5,882 nt of DNA from an uncultured Pseudomonas sp. (GCA_946886875.1 CAMPJN010000252.1:1-5882), one strand, 5' to 3'; positions 1-5,582 are shown, numbered from the stretch's first letter. Numbers and translations are program-made. Notes: generated by a model not told the origin, from the letters alone.

Positions 1-1119
1 AGCCTGCAGGCAGCGCCGGAGCAATGGCGCGGTGTGCAGCCCCCGCCGCTGGAGGAGCTGCCGGTGCTGCGCGAGTGGCTGGTGGTCAGTCGCAACCTCG
101 ACGAAGCGCAACACCAGCGCCTTGCGCTGCAGGCGTTCAAGCTGACCATAGTGCGGCGTCAACAGCTGACGCATTTGGGCCGGGTCATCAGCGTCTACCG
201 AATCCCGCCCGGAATCGATCTACCGCAGCTGGAACAACAGCTGCGCCGTCAGTTCCCCGATTGGCAGCAGGAACTCAATCTGCGCTATCGACCTCTGTCA
301 ACACCACCACCGCCGCCCGAGGCGTTGCGCAATTGGGGCCAGCGCGCCATGGGCCGCATACAACCGGCATCGCAGCAATGCGGTGCCGGTTTGGTGTTGG
401 CGATGCTCGATGGCCCGGTTAACACCCAGTTGGCGGAATTCATCGATGCCGACCTGCACTACCTGAGCCTGTTGCCCGCACAATTCAGCCCTGGTGCTGG
501 CATGGCAGCGCAACATGGCAGCGCGGTCGCCGCCTTGCTGCTGGGTCGCGTGCAAGTGGCTGGGTTGCTGCCGGGCGCCAGTCTGCATGCGCTGGGTGTG
601 TTCGGCGAGGATGCCGAGGCGGGCCTGCATACCCGCAGCGACTGGGTGATCCAGGCGCTCGATCAGCTGGCCGGAATCCAGCCGCCGGTGCGGGTGGTCA
701 ACCTGAGTTTCGGCGGCTCCTACAGCCGGCTGTTGGAGCGTACCTTCGAGCAGCTGGCGCCGCGCATGGCATTCGTCGCCGCGGCCGGCAATGATGGCGT
801 GGCCCGCATTCGCTACCCCGCCGCCTATGCCTCGGTGATCGCGGTGGGCGCGGTGGATGCGCGCCTGCGACGGGCGCGCCAGTCCAACTACGGCCCTGAG
901 CTGGCATTGGTCGCGCCCGGCGAGGATATCTGGACCCTGGACGAAAACGGCCAGGGCTACTTCGCCAGCGGCACTTCTTTTGCTGCCCCCTTCGTCAGCG
1001 CTGCCCTGGCCCTGGCATCTTCCGCCACCGCCCTAAGTGCCCAGGCCCGGGATCTGGGCGATCCAGGACCGGACTCTGTCTACGGCAGAGGTCTGGCGCA
1101 TCTGCCCAAATGTCGTTGA
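1..1119 (+). CDS. S8 family (subtilisin-like) serine peptidase, 5' end outside window
   Basis: The reading frame is open from base 1 and ends at TGA 1117-1119, so the gene starts upstream. A GTG at 34 is only a possible internal start and has no convincing ribosome site. Counting from that GTG, the catalytic residues are all visible: Asp126 in MLDGPVN, His161 in QHGSAVAALL, the oxyanion Asn253 in AAAGNDG, and the nucleophile Ser315 in GTSFAAP. Residues about 11-87 form a separate N-terminal part, with alternating charged helices and strands, that looks like a propeptide or inhibitor-like domain (inference). The catalytic domain runs from about 115 to the end, with no C-terminal extension and no membrane helix in view. 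An export signal, if present, would lie upstream. Family membership is firm. Substrate and cellular location are unknown, though most relatives act outside the cytoplasm. The Asp motif is DGPV rather than the classical DTGV, a variant I associate with some bacterial subtilases. Confidence 0.9.
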   Translation, partial: SLQAAPEQWRGVQPPPLEELPVLREWLVVSRNLDEAQHQRLALQAFKLTIVRRQQLTHLGRVISVYRIPPGIDLPQLEQQLRRQFPDWQQELNLRYRPLSTPPPPPEALRNWGQRAMGRIQPASQQCGAGLVLAMLDGPVNTQLAEFIDADLHYLSLLPAQFSPGAGMAAQHGSAVAALLLGRVQVAGLLPGASLHALGVFGEDAEAGLHTRSDWVIQALDQLAGIQPPVRVVNLSFGGSYSRLLERTFEQLAPRMAFVAAAGNDGVARIRYPAAYASVIAVGAVDARLRRARQSNYGPELALVAPGEDIWTLDENGQGYFASGTSFAAPFVSAALALASSATALSAQARDLGDPGPDSVYGRGLAHLPKCR

Positions 1120-1124
1120 GCAAA

Positions 1125-1224
1125 TGCCCTGGGAAGGGCGCTGCGCAGCCGCAATCGAAAGAAGGCCTCATCGGCCACGGCTGCGCCAGCCGGCGATGAG
1201 GTCGCGAGCCTTGGGCTTTTTCTT
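1125..1224 (+). terminator. Tandem hairpins and T tract after the S8 peptidase gene
   Basis: Four inverted repeats follow the peptidase stop codon. GCCCT/AGGGC with a GGGA loop lies at 1126-1139. The palindrome GCTGCGCAGC lies at 1140-1149. A long two-part hairpin spans 1166-1201, with outer arms CCTCATCG and CGATGAGG and inner arms CGGCTG and CAGCCG around a CGC loop. A small AGCC/GGCT hairpin at 1207-1217 runs into TTTTTCTT. The last element with its T tract resembles an intrinsic terminator, though its 4-bp stem is weak alone. The large hairpin probably helps. The rest of the gap up to 1347 shows no gene and no convincing promoter. Confidence 0.55.
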
Positions 1225-1334
1225 GATAGCCGCTGCGTACTCAGTCTTTCGAGACGGCTGATCAAATAGTTTGAACCCTTTCAAGAGCAGCCAACGACAG
1301 AGGGGTGTCAGGCGCATTCGGTGCCCCACTCTCT

Positions 1335-1338
1335 AGGA
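1335..1338 (+). promoter_or_regulatory. Ribosome binding site fixing the start at 1348
   Basis: AGGA lies 9 bases before the ATG at 1348. The in-frame GTG at 1321 would add nine residues (ending in GSTL) ahead of the signal peptide and has no comparable site before it, so ATG 1348 is the better start. Confidence 0.6.
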
Positions 1339-1347
1339 TCGACGCTC

Positions 1348-2664
1348 ATGCAAGCCACTCACTCCCGTTTTGCCCTAAAAGGCCTGGCTTTGGCCCTGCT
1401 GTTGACTGGTACCCAGGTCCAGGCCGCAGCCCTGAGCTGGAAGATGATCAAAGCCATTCCCATTGGCGAGCAGTCGCACACCGTGCAGGTTCAGCTGGAC
1501 CAGCAGGGGCACTGGTCCGTGGTACCGAGCGATATCGTGAAAATGCGCATCGAATACGCCCATACCTGGGCCTATAAGCCCAACCACCATACCTACCACG
1601 CCTTTCTGCATGTCGGCGAATCCAAGGGCGGCCCCCGGGAGGCCTATGGCAAGTACTACCAGGACACGCAGATATACAGCCTGACCTCGGCACAGATGAT
1701 GGCCAAGAGCGGTATCGTCAATCTCAATGTTCCCTTCAAATATCTGGTTCCGGATGGCATTCCTGGTACCGACATCTCGGGCTATTGCAGCTTTGAAAAG
1801 GACAACCGGCTCAAGCAGGGCAAGACGCTCAACGCAGTGCTGCGTCAGGGCTTCAACGTCAAGCTGACGGCGCCGCTGCATCTGGACGGTTGGTACTCCG
1901 AAGGCGGTGGCCCGAATACTTCGCGCCCCGAGTCCCACGAACGTTATGAACACGACAACACGGCGCCTATTACCATCAAATGCCTGGGCAACCCGGCGAT
2001 TGCCGACAAGGTCGCGCCGCTGACCAACATGAATGGCCCGAACGGTCTGGCGGTAAAGCCCTTCGCGGTTTCCAGCGTGGAGCTGGTTGCCCTGCAGAAC
2101 AAGCTGGTCACCGTCTGCCCGAGCGAGATCACCCTCAAGGCCACTGTCAAAGGTGTCGGTGGCGGCGAGATCAAGTACTGGCTGGAAGCCCTGAATGGCC
2201 AGGAAGCGGCCGTGCAGCAGACCAGTACTCTGCCGGGCAAGCCTGGCGAGGCAAGTCAGCGAGTGATCATGCAGAAGGTCTCGCTCAAGCCCAGCGCACT
2301 GCAGAAACCCCAGGCAATCGACACGCTCAAGGCCAATATCCAGGGCACCCTGGTCAAGCGCAGTTATCGCTTCAACGTACTCGCCCCGAACAAGCTGCAG
2401 TCGCAAAAGGTCGACCTTGAAGTGATCTGCACCAGCACCCTGAACGGTGGCCTGGGGGCTCAAGGCAAAGGCGTCAAACAGCCTCAGCAGCCGCAACCAC
2501 CGAAGCCCGAGCTGAAACTGCAAGCGCCGCAGGCTCAGCCGCCGCAACCCGAATTGCGCCTGCGGGCACCGCAGGCCCAGCCACAACCGCCCAAGCCTGA
2601 GCTGAAACTGCAGGCCGTTCCGCTCCAGCCGCCGAAGCCGATGGGAACATTCCAGGCTCAATAG
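1348..2664 (+). CDS. Secreted protein of unknown function with Ig-like region and Pro/Gln-rich repeat tail
   Basis: I do not recognise this 438-residue protein. Residues 1-26 form a clear Sec signal peptide: basic start, hydrophobic core ALALLLTG, and cleavage near VQA-AA, so it should be periplasmic, surface or secreted. The mature part is rich in beta-strand patterns. It has four cysteines (147, 212, 257, 361), which suggests two disulfide-closed domains, 147-212 and 257-361. The second begins CPSEITLKATVKG and continues into EIKYWLE, which resembles bacterial Ig-like sandwich domains of the CPATVTF...YRW type (inference). From 384 the tail carries 14-residue repeats of the form PPKPELKLQAPQAQ, with three near-complete copies (384-397, 398-411, 414-427) and a truncated one (428-438). 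Such tails often cross the periplasm or bind partners. The gene is flanked by a probable terminator upstream and a strong one downstream, so it is likely transcribed alone. Confidence 0.8.
   Translation: MQATHSRFALKGLALALLLTGTQVQAAALSWKMIKAIPIGEQSHTVQVQLDQQGHWSVVPSDIVKMRIEYAHTWAYKPNHHTYHAFLHVGESKGGPREAYGKYYQDTQIYSLTSAQMMAKSGIVNLNVPFKYLVPDGIPGTDISGYCSFEKDNRLKQGKTLNAVLRQGFNVKLTAPLHLDGWYSEGGGPNTSRPESHERYEHDNTAPITIKCLGNPAIADKVAPLTNMNGPNGLAVKPFAVSSVELVALQNKLVTVCPSEITLKATVKGVGGGEIKYWLEALNGQEAAVQQTSTLPGKPGEASQRVIMQKVSLKPSALQKPQAIDTLKANIQGTLVKRSYRFNVLAPNKLQSQKVDLEVICTSTLNGGLGAQGKGVKQPQQPQPPKPELKLQAPQAQPPQPELRLRAPQAQPQPPKPELKLQAVPLQPPKPMGTFQAQ
2497..2661 (+). repeat. Coding tandem repeat, 14-residue Pro/Gln/Leu units
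   Basis: This is the 3' end of the secreted-protein gene. Three full units and one partial unit are visible in translation, with a two-residue PQ insert before the third. Units one and three share the DNA string GAGCTGAAACTGCA (starting near 2509 and 2599), while unit two has diverged to GAATTGCGCCTGCG. The pattern fits duplication followed by drift. The charged and aliphatic core ELKL or ELRL is kept between proline segments. Confidence 0.8.
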
Positions 2665-2718
2665 CCGCAAGCGTGGATGATCGAGTGAATGCGTCAGCGC
2701 TGTTGGCGTAGCCGGCGC

Positions 2719-2750
2719 AAAAAAACCCTTACATTGGTAAGGGCTTTTTT
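2719..2750 (+). terminator. Intrinsic terminator after the secreted-protein gene
   Basis: A perfect 7-bp stem, CCCTTAC (2726-2732) and GTAAGGG (2737-2743), encloses the loop ATTG and is followed by C and six T (2745-2750). Seven A precede the stem (2719-2725), so it could also stop transcription on the minus strand. It lies 55 bases past the stop codon and insulates the sulfur operon from upstream reading. Confidence 0.93.
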
Positions 2751-2807
2751 GTTGGATGGATATGCGGGTGGCATTTGATGGCGCGATGTTTCATCCGGTG
2801 CGGGTGA

Positions 2808-2856
2808 AGCAATACGTCCGGGTCTATTGCTAGTCAATATACAAATCAATATATTG
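2808..2856 (+). promoter_or_regulatory. Candidate operator cluster and promoter of the BigR-type operon
   Basis: An AT-rich island in otherwise GC-rich DNA holds five CAATA or TATTG pentamers: 2810, 2825, 2835, 2847 and 2852. They build three symmetric sites: AGCAATA-N10-TATTGCT (2808-2831), CAATATA-N8-TATATTG (2835-2856), and the perfect palindrome CAATATATTG (2847-2856). TCAATATA also occurs as a direct repeat at 2834 and 2846, 12 bases apart. A plausible sigma-70 promoter is TTGCTA (2828-2833), 16 bases, then TATATT (2850-2855), which the palindrome would cover. BigR boxes in other bacteria are AT-rich inverted repeats at the -10 region, so autorepression is the natural reading. The motif calls are direct; the promoter and binding are inference. 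Confidence 0.6.
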
Positions 2857-2887
2857 TTTTCATATTAAGTGAGAAGAGCCGTCCACG

Positions 2888-3208
2888 ATGCCACCGGAAA
2901 CCACCCTCGATATTCAGCAACTGCGCGCCAATGCCGACGCGGCGGGCCAGTTGCTCAAGGCGTTGAGCAATCCCGACCGCTTGCTGTTGCTCTGTCAGCT
3001 GTCCCAGGGCGAACGCAATGTCAGCGAATTGGAAAATCTGCTGGGCATTCAGCAGCCGACGTTGTCTCAACAATTGGCCGTGCTGCGTCGCGAGGGCCTG
3101 GTGGAAACCCGACGCGAGGGTAAGCAAATTTATTACCGCATTTGCAGTCCGGCCGCTTTGGCGGTGATCGACACGCTTTACCAACAGTTCTGTGCGAAGG
3201 AGGAATAA
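2888..3208 (+). CDS. bigR: ArsR-family repressor of the BigR/SqrR persulfide-sensing type
   Basis: This 106-residue protein has the ArsR winged-helix layout: helices from about 9 to 40 beginning with LLKALSNPDRLLLL, a recognition region IQQPTLSQQLAVLRREGLV (54-72), and the wing TRREGKQIYYRI. QPTLSQQLxVLR is typical of the BigR/YgaV/SqrR branch. Two cysteines match the redox pair of that branch, Cys36 in LLLLCQL and Cys102 near the end in QQFCAKEE. They are 66 residues apart, the same spacing as Cys42/Cys108 of Xylella BigR and Cys41/Cys107 of SqrR as I recall them. A third, Cys86, is additional. Metal-binding CxC motifs of arsenic or cadmium sensors are absent. In the family, persulfides or oxidants link the pair and release DNA. 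It begins at ATG 2888, with a GAGAAGAG ribosome site 9 bases upstream, and ends directly against the next start. The symbol is by similarity only. Confidence 0.85.
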   Translation: MPPETTLDIQQLRANADAAGQLLKALSNPDRLLLLCQLSQGERNVSELENLLGIQQPTLSQQLAVLRREGLVETRREGKQIYYRICSPAALAVIDTLYQQFCAKEE

Positions 3209-3670
3209 ATGGCTATTGACGGGGTTGTTCTGGATGGGTTCGCCATCGACTGGCTGCATTTCAGCCCCTGGAGCGCGCTGGCCGGTGGCGCCTTGATCGG
3301 CTTGGCGGCGAGCCTGTTCGTGTTGCTCAACGGGCGCATCGCCGGCATCAGTGGTTTGCTCGGCAGTGTGCTTGAAGGCGGCGAGGGGCGCGGCGAGAAA
3401 GCCCTGTTTCTGCTCGGGTTGTTGCTCGCGCCGCTGCTTTGGCGGCTGTTCGGCGAGCTGCCGGCGATCGAGTTCCAGAACGGTTGGCTGGGGCTGACGG
3501 TGGCCGGTCTGCTGGTCGGAGTCGGCACCCGCTATGGCGCCGGCTGCACCAGCGGCCATGGGGTATGCGGTATCTCGCGGCTGTCGTTGCGCTCGGTGGT
3601 GGCCACGCTGGTGTTTATGGCCGCCGGTTTCTGCACGGTGTTTGTCCTGCGTCATCTGCTCGGAGGCTGA
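3209..3670 (+). CDS. YeeE/YedE family membrane protein, N-terminal-half type (PmpA/PmpB-like)
   Basis: This 153-residue protein has about four to five hydrophobic segments (roughly 21-41, 43-56, 64-80, 93-110, 129-150). It carries the family signature [20 protein letters not shown] at 110-129, with Cys113 and Cys120; a further Cys142 lies in the last helix. YeeE/YedE proteins move thiosulfate or related sulfur species across the inner membrane, and conserved cysteines are needed for uptake in the studied thiosulfate transporter. The protein is about half the length of full YeeE, and the next gene supplies a second half-size partner, so the two probably form one transporter (inference). Start ATG 3209 follows the repressor stop TAA with no gap and has a strong AAGGAGG 5 bases upstream. 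The substrate (thiosulfate, persulfide or another sulfur compound) is not shown by sequence. Confidence 0.88.
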   Translation: MAIDGVVLDGFAIDWLHFSPWSALAGGALIGLAASLFVLLNGRIAGISGLLGSVLEGGEGRGEKALFLLGLLLAPLLWRLFGELPAIEFQNGWLGLTVAGLLVGVGTRYGAGCTSGHGVCGISRLSLRSVVATLVFMAAGFCTVFVLRHLLGG

Positions 3671-3672
3671 AT

Positions 3673-4101
3673 ATGCGCAAACTGACTGCGTTGCTGGCTG
3701 GTCTGCTGTTCGGCCTCGGCCTGTTGCTGGCCGGTATGGCCAATCCGGCCAAGGTCCTGGGTTTTCTCGATCTGGCGGGGGCCTGGGACCCGTCCCTGGC
3801 GCTGGTGATGGCTGCGGCCGTCGCCACCGCCCTGTTGCCCTTCACCTGGGCGCGCAAGCACGAGCGCTCGTTGCTCGATGCGCCCATGCAGTTGCCGCAG
3901 AACAAGCAGCTGGATCGCCGACTGATCGGCGGCGGCCTGTTGTTCGGTGTCGGTTGGGGTATTGCCGGCATCTGCCCGGGGCCCGCGTTGGCGATTCTGC
4001 TGAGCGGCCACTGGCAAGCAATTGTGTTCGTTCTGGCCATGTTGGCCGGAATGTGGCTATTCAGCGCGCTGGAACGCCGGCGCATCGGGAGGTCGTTATG
4101 A
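3673..4101 (+). CDS. YeeE/YedE family membrane protein, second half (DUF6691-type)
   Basis: This 142-residue protein has about four membrane segments (5-23, 40-60, 85-105, 111-132). Visible signatures are GMANPAKVLGFLDLAGAWDPSL near the N terminus and GWGIAGICPGPALAIL at 94-109, with its only cysteine, Cys101, in the conserved CPGPA turn. This is the usual partner of the [10 protein letters not shown] half in split YeeE/YedE systems (PmpA/PmpB-like). The link from helix two to three (about 61-82) is charged and probably cytoplasmic. Start ATG 3673 comes two bases after the preceding TGA, with CGGAGG 6 bases upstream lying inside the end of the upstream gene, which points to coupled translation. 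It probably assembles with the upstream protein to carry a sulfur compound; the substrate is unproven. Confidence 0.87.
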   Translation: MRKLTALLAGLLFGLGLLLAGMANPAKVLGFLDLAGAWDPSLALVMAAAVATALLPFTWARKHERSLLDAPMQLPQNKQLDRRLIGGGLLFGVGWGIAGICPGPALAILLSGHWQAIVFVLAMLAGMWLFSALERRRIGRSL

Positions 4102-4289
4102 AAAGCAACCTTGGCACCCTGGATCGCAGCCTGCGCATCGTCGTCGGCCTGCTCCTGATCGGCCTGAGCGTCACCGGGGTGATCGGCCTATGGGGCTGGA
4201 TCGGTCTGGTAGCGCTGGCTACCGGGCTGTTCAGTTTCTGCCCGGCCTATCGGCTGTTGGGTATCAGTACCTGCAAGATCAAGCAGTAA
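4098..4289 (+). CDS. Small DUF2892 inner-membrane protein (YgaP-type membrane domain)
   Basis: This 63-residue protein is encoded at 4098-4289. The DUF2892 pattern is clear: an N-terminal LGTLDRSLRIVVGL leading into two close membrane segments (about 13-30 and 32-46), then FSFCPAYRLLGISTCK with Cys48 and Cys59. In YgaP this membrane unit is fused to a rhodanese domain that handles persulfide sulfur; here it stands alone. The start ATG overlaps the previous stop in an ATGA junction, with GGGAGG 5 bases before it, so it is the fourth coupled gene of the operon. The two cysteines near the membrane edge could accept or pass sulfur to the YeeE/YedE pair (inference). Family call firm, function open. 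Confidence 0.87.
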   Translation: MKSNLGTLDRSLRIVVGLLLIGLSVTGVIGLWGWIGLVALATGLFSFCPAYRLLGISTCKIKQ

Positions 4290-4299
4290 CAACCACAGC

Positions 4300-4326
4300 C
4301 CTGGCCGACCGTTCGGCTCGGCCAGG
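4300..4326 (+). terminator. GC-rich hairpin after the sulfur operon
   Basis: The 9-bp arms CCTGGCCGA (4300-4308) and TCGGCCAGG (4318-4326) are perfect. An inner CCG-TT-CGG lies at 4309-4316. There is no T tract on either side, so it may act as a weak or factor-aided terminator, or protect the 3' end of the operon mRNA. Confidence 0.5.
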
Positions 4327-4337
4327 AACTCGCCACT

Positions 4338-4357
4338 GCCACCTGCTGCCAGGTGGC
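4338..4357 (-). terminator. GC-rich hairpin in the convergent gap, downstream of aguA
   Basis: GCCACCTG (4338-4345) and CAGGTGGC (4350-4357) form a perfect 8-bp stem with a CTGC loop, 24 bases past the aguA stop. It lacks a T tract in either direction. Its position in a tail-to-tail gap favours a role in ending one or both transcripts. Confidence 0.45.
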
Positions 4358-4381
4358 GGACCATCGGGACTTCTCGCCAAC

Positions 4382-5488
4382 TCAGCGCCGTTGCGGTGCC
4401 GGTTGCTGCTGGGTGATGCAATGGATATTGCCGCCGCCGAGCAGAATTTCCCGGCCCGGCACCATCACTACCCGGCGCTCGGGGAACAGTCGCTGAAGAA
4501 TGGCTTTCGCTTCGGCATCCATGGGGTCGTCGAAGCTCGGCGCGATGATGCCGCCATTGACGATCAGGAAGTTGACGTAGGAGCCGGCCAGGCGGATCGA
4601 CGGGTCGCGCGCCTGACTGCCGGCGACCAGGTCTACGCCGGCGCATTCCTCGGCCGTGGCATGCAGCGGGCCGGGGATCGGCATCTTGTGCACCATCAGT
4701 TGTCGGCCCTTGGCATCGCGGGCGCTCTCCAACACTCGCATGGCCGCCTGGCAGCGCGGGTAGTTGGGGTTCTGTGGGTCGTCGGTCCAGGCCAGCAGCA
4801 CTTCACCGGGGCGCACATAACAGCAGAAGTTGTCGACGTGGCCATCGGTCTCGTCGTTGAACAAACCCTCCGGCAACCAGATCACAGTGTCGACGGCCAG
4901 GTGGCTGCGCAACAGGCCTTCGATCTCTTCACGGCTAAAGTGCGGGTTGCGGTTGCGGTTGAGCAGGCATTCCTCGGTGGTGATCAGGGTGCCTTCGCCG
5001 TCGACATGGATGGAGCCGCCTTCGAGGATGAAATCCTCTGTGCGATAGCGCGCGCAGCCTTCAATCTCGAGGATCTTGCTGGCGACCTGATCGTCGCGCA
5101 GCCAGTTGGCATAGAGTCCGCCGTCGAGGCCGCCCCAGGCGTTGAAGCGCCAGTCGACCCCACGCACCTGGCCGCTGTCGTCGGTGACGAAGGTCGGGCC
5201 GGTGTCGCGTACCCAGGCATCATCTGTGGTCATCTCGACGACGCGGATATTGTCCTGGGCGAGGCGGGCGCGGGCATTCTCGTATTGCCCGGCGGATACA
5301 CAGACGGTCACCGGCTCGAACTCGGCAATGGCCCTGGCCACGGCGCCGAACGCCGCCTGGGCCGGTTTGCCGCCAAGGCGCCAGTTATCCGGGCGCTCGG
5401 GCCAGACCATCCAGGTCTGGCTGTGCGCTTCCCATTCCGCTGGCATGCGGAAACCGTCCGCGCGTGGGGTGCTGGTAAGGGTGGTCAT
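4382..5488 (-). CDS. aguA: Agmatine deiminase (EC 3.5.3.12)
   Basis: This 368-residue cytoplasmic enzyme hydrolyses agmatine to N-carbamoylputrescine and ammonia in the arginine decarboxylase route to putrescine. Family motifs are intact: WPERPDNWR (29-37), the substrate-side [12 protein letters not shown] (89-100), [16 protein letters not shown] (153-168), [15 protein letters not shown] with catalytic His217, and [11 protein letters not shown] near the end with the nucleophile Cys357. That Cys number agrees with the Pseudomonas aeruginosa enzyme as I remember it. Start ATG at 5488 gives [16 protein letters not shown] and has AGGTAG 5 bases upstream; the ATG at 5503 would add five residues and has no such site. 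It lies downstream of aguB on the same strand, separated by 152 bases. No frameshift or missing residue was seen. Confidence 0.96.
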   Translation of the reverse strand: MTTLTSTPRADGFRMPAEWEAHSQTWMVWPERPDNWRLGGKPAQAAFGAVARAIAEFEPVTVCVSAGQYENARARLAQDNIRVVEMTTDDAWVRDTGPTFVTDDSGQVRGVDWRFNAWGGLDGGLYANWLRDDQVASKILEIEGCARYRTEDFILEGGSIHVDGEGTLITTEECLLNRNRNPHFSREEIEGLLRSHLAVDTVIWLPEGLFNDETDGHVDNFCCYVRPGEVLLAWTDDPQNPNYPRCQAAMRVLESARDAKGRQLMVHKMPIPGPLHATAEECAGVDLVAGSQARDPSIRLAGSYVNFLIVNGGIIAPSFDDPMDAEAKAILQRLFPERRVVMVPGREILLGGGNIHCITQQQPAPQRR

Positions 5489-5493
5489 CGTAT

Positions 5494-5499
5494 CTACCT
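5494..5499 (-). promoter_or_regulatory. Ribosome binding site fixing the aguA start
   Basis: On the minus strand AGGTAG sits 5 bases before ATG 5488. The alternative in-frame ATG at 5503 is preceded only by sequence with no purine-rich site, which decides for the shorter protein. Confidence 0.65.
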
Positions 5500-5515
5500 G
5501 CATTGAGCGGTGCTT

Positions 5516-5580
5516 ATGTAGGAGCCAGCTTGCTGGCGATCCAGGTGTGCGTGGGCTTGTATGGCTGGCGCCAGCAAGGG
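5516..5580. repeat. REP element with a partial inverted partner
   Basis: The first unit has the REP tetranucleotide GTAG (5518-5521) and the hairpin GCCAGC-TT-GCTGGC (5524-5537), with GGA (5521-5523) able to pair with TCC (5540-5542) across a GA bulge. A second, inverted unit carries the 12-bp palindrome GCTGGCGCCAGC (5564-5575). CTTGCTGGCG (5529-5538) is repeated in inverse as CGCCAGCAAG (5569-5578). The second unit lacks its own CTAC foot and looks worn. The pair would make a BIME-like doublet in the aguB-aguA spacer. Such repeats are spread by RAYT-type transposases encoded elsewhere in the genome. Confidence 0.72.
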
Positions 5581-5582
5581 TT

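Noticed and set aside
24..422. 132-codon plus frame overlapping the peptidase start
   Set aside because: Ala/Thr/Pro-rich frame-shifted reading of the peptidase gene with no recognisable domain.
1244..1255. GTCT-TTCG-AGAC hairpin with a UUCG-type loop
   Set aside because: Only four base pairs, no T tract and no other supporting signal; likely chance.
1271..1299. TTGAAC as a -35 box for the secreted-protein gene
   Set aside because: The base stretch 17 bases downstream (ACGACA) is a poor -10, so no promoter is claimed in 1225-1334.
1321..1347. GTG 1321 as the start of the secreted protein
   Set aside because: It would put nine residues before a normal signal peptide, and the AGGA site sits properly before ATG 1348.
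1375..2670. 431-codon open frame on the minus strand opposite the secreted-protein gene
   Set aside because: Leu/Arg-rich translation typical of an antisense shadow. The plus strand has a signal peptide, ribosome site and terminator, while the minus frame has none.
2790..2808. TTCATCC/GGGTGAA stem before the operator
   Set aside because: Seven pairs including a G-T pair, with no position relative to a transcript that would give it a role. It lies upstream of the proposed promoter.
2846..3655. 269-codon minus-strand open frame across the repressor and first YeeE gene
   Set aside because: Gln/Arg/Ala-rich low-complexity translation opposite two firmly identified genes; it ends in the AT-rich operator.
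3534..4289. 251-codon frame ending with the DUF2892 protein
   Set aside because: Only the last 63 codons, from ATG 4098, are a real gene. The earlier part is an out-of-frame reading of the two YeeE/YedE genes.
4022..5506. 494-codon open frame on the plus strand, the longest in the window
   Set aside because: It begins inside the second YeeE/YedE gene and then runs antisense to aguA, whose motifs and start are secure. High GC leaves the opposite frame open; the translation shows no family motif.
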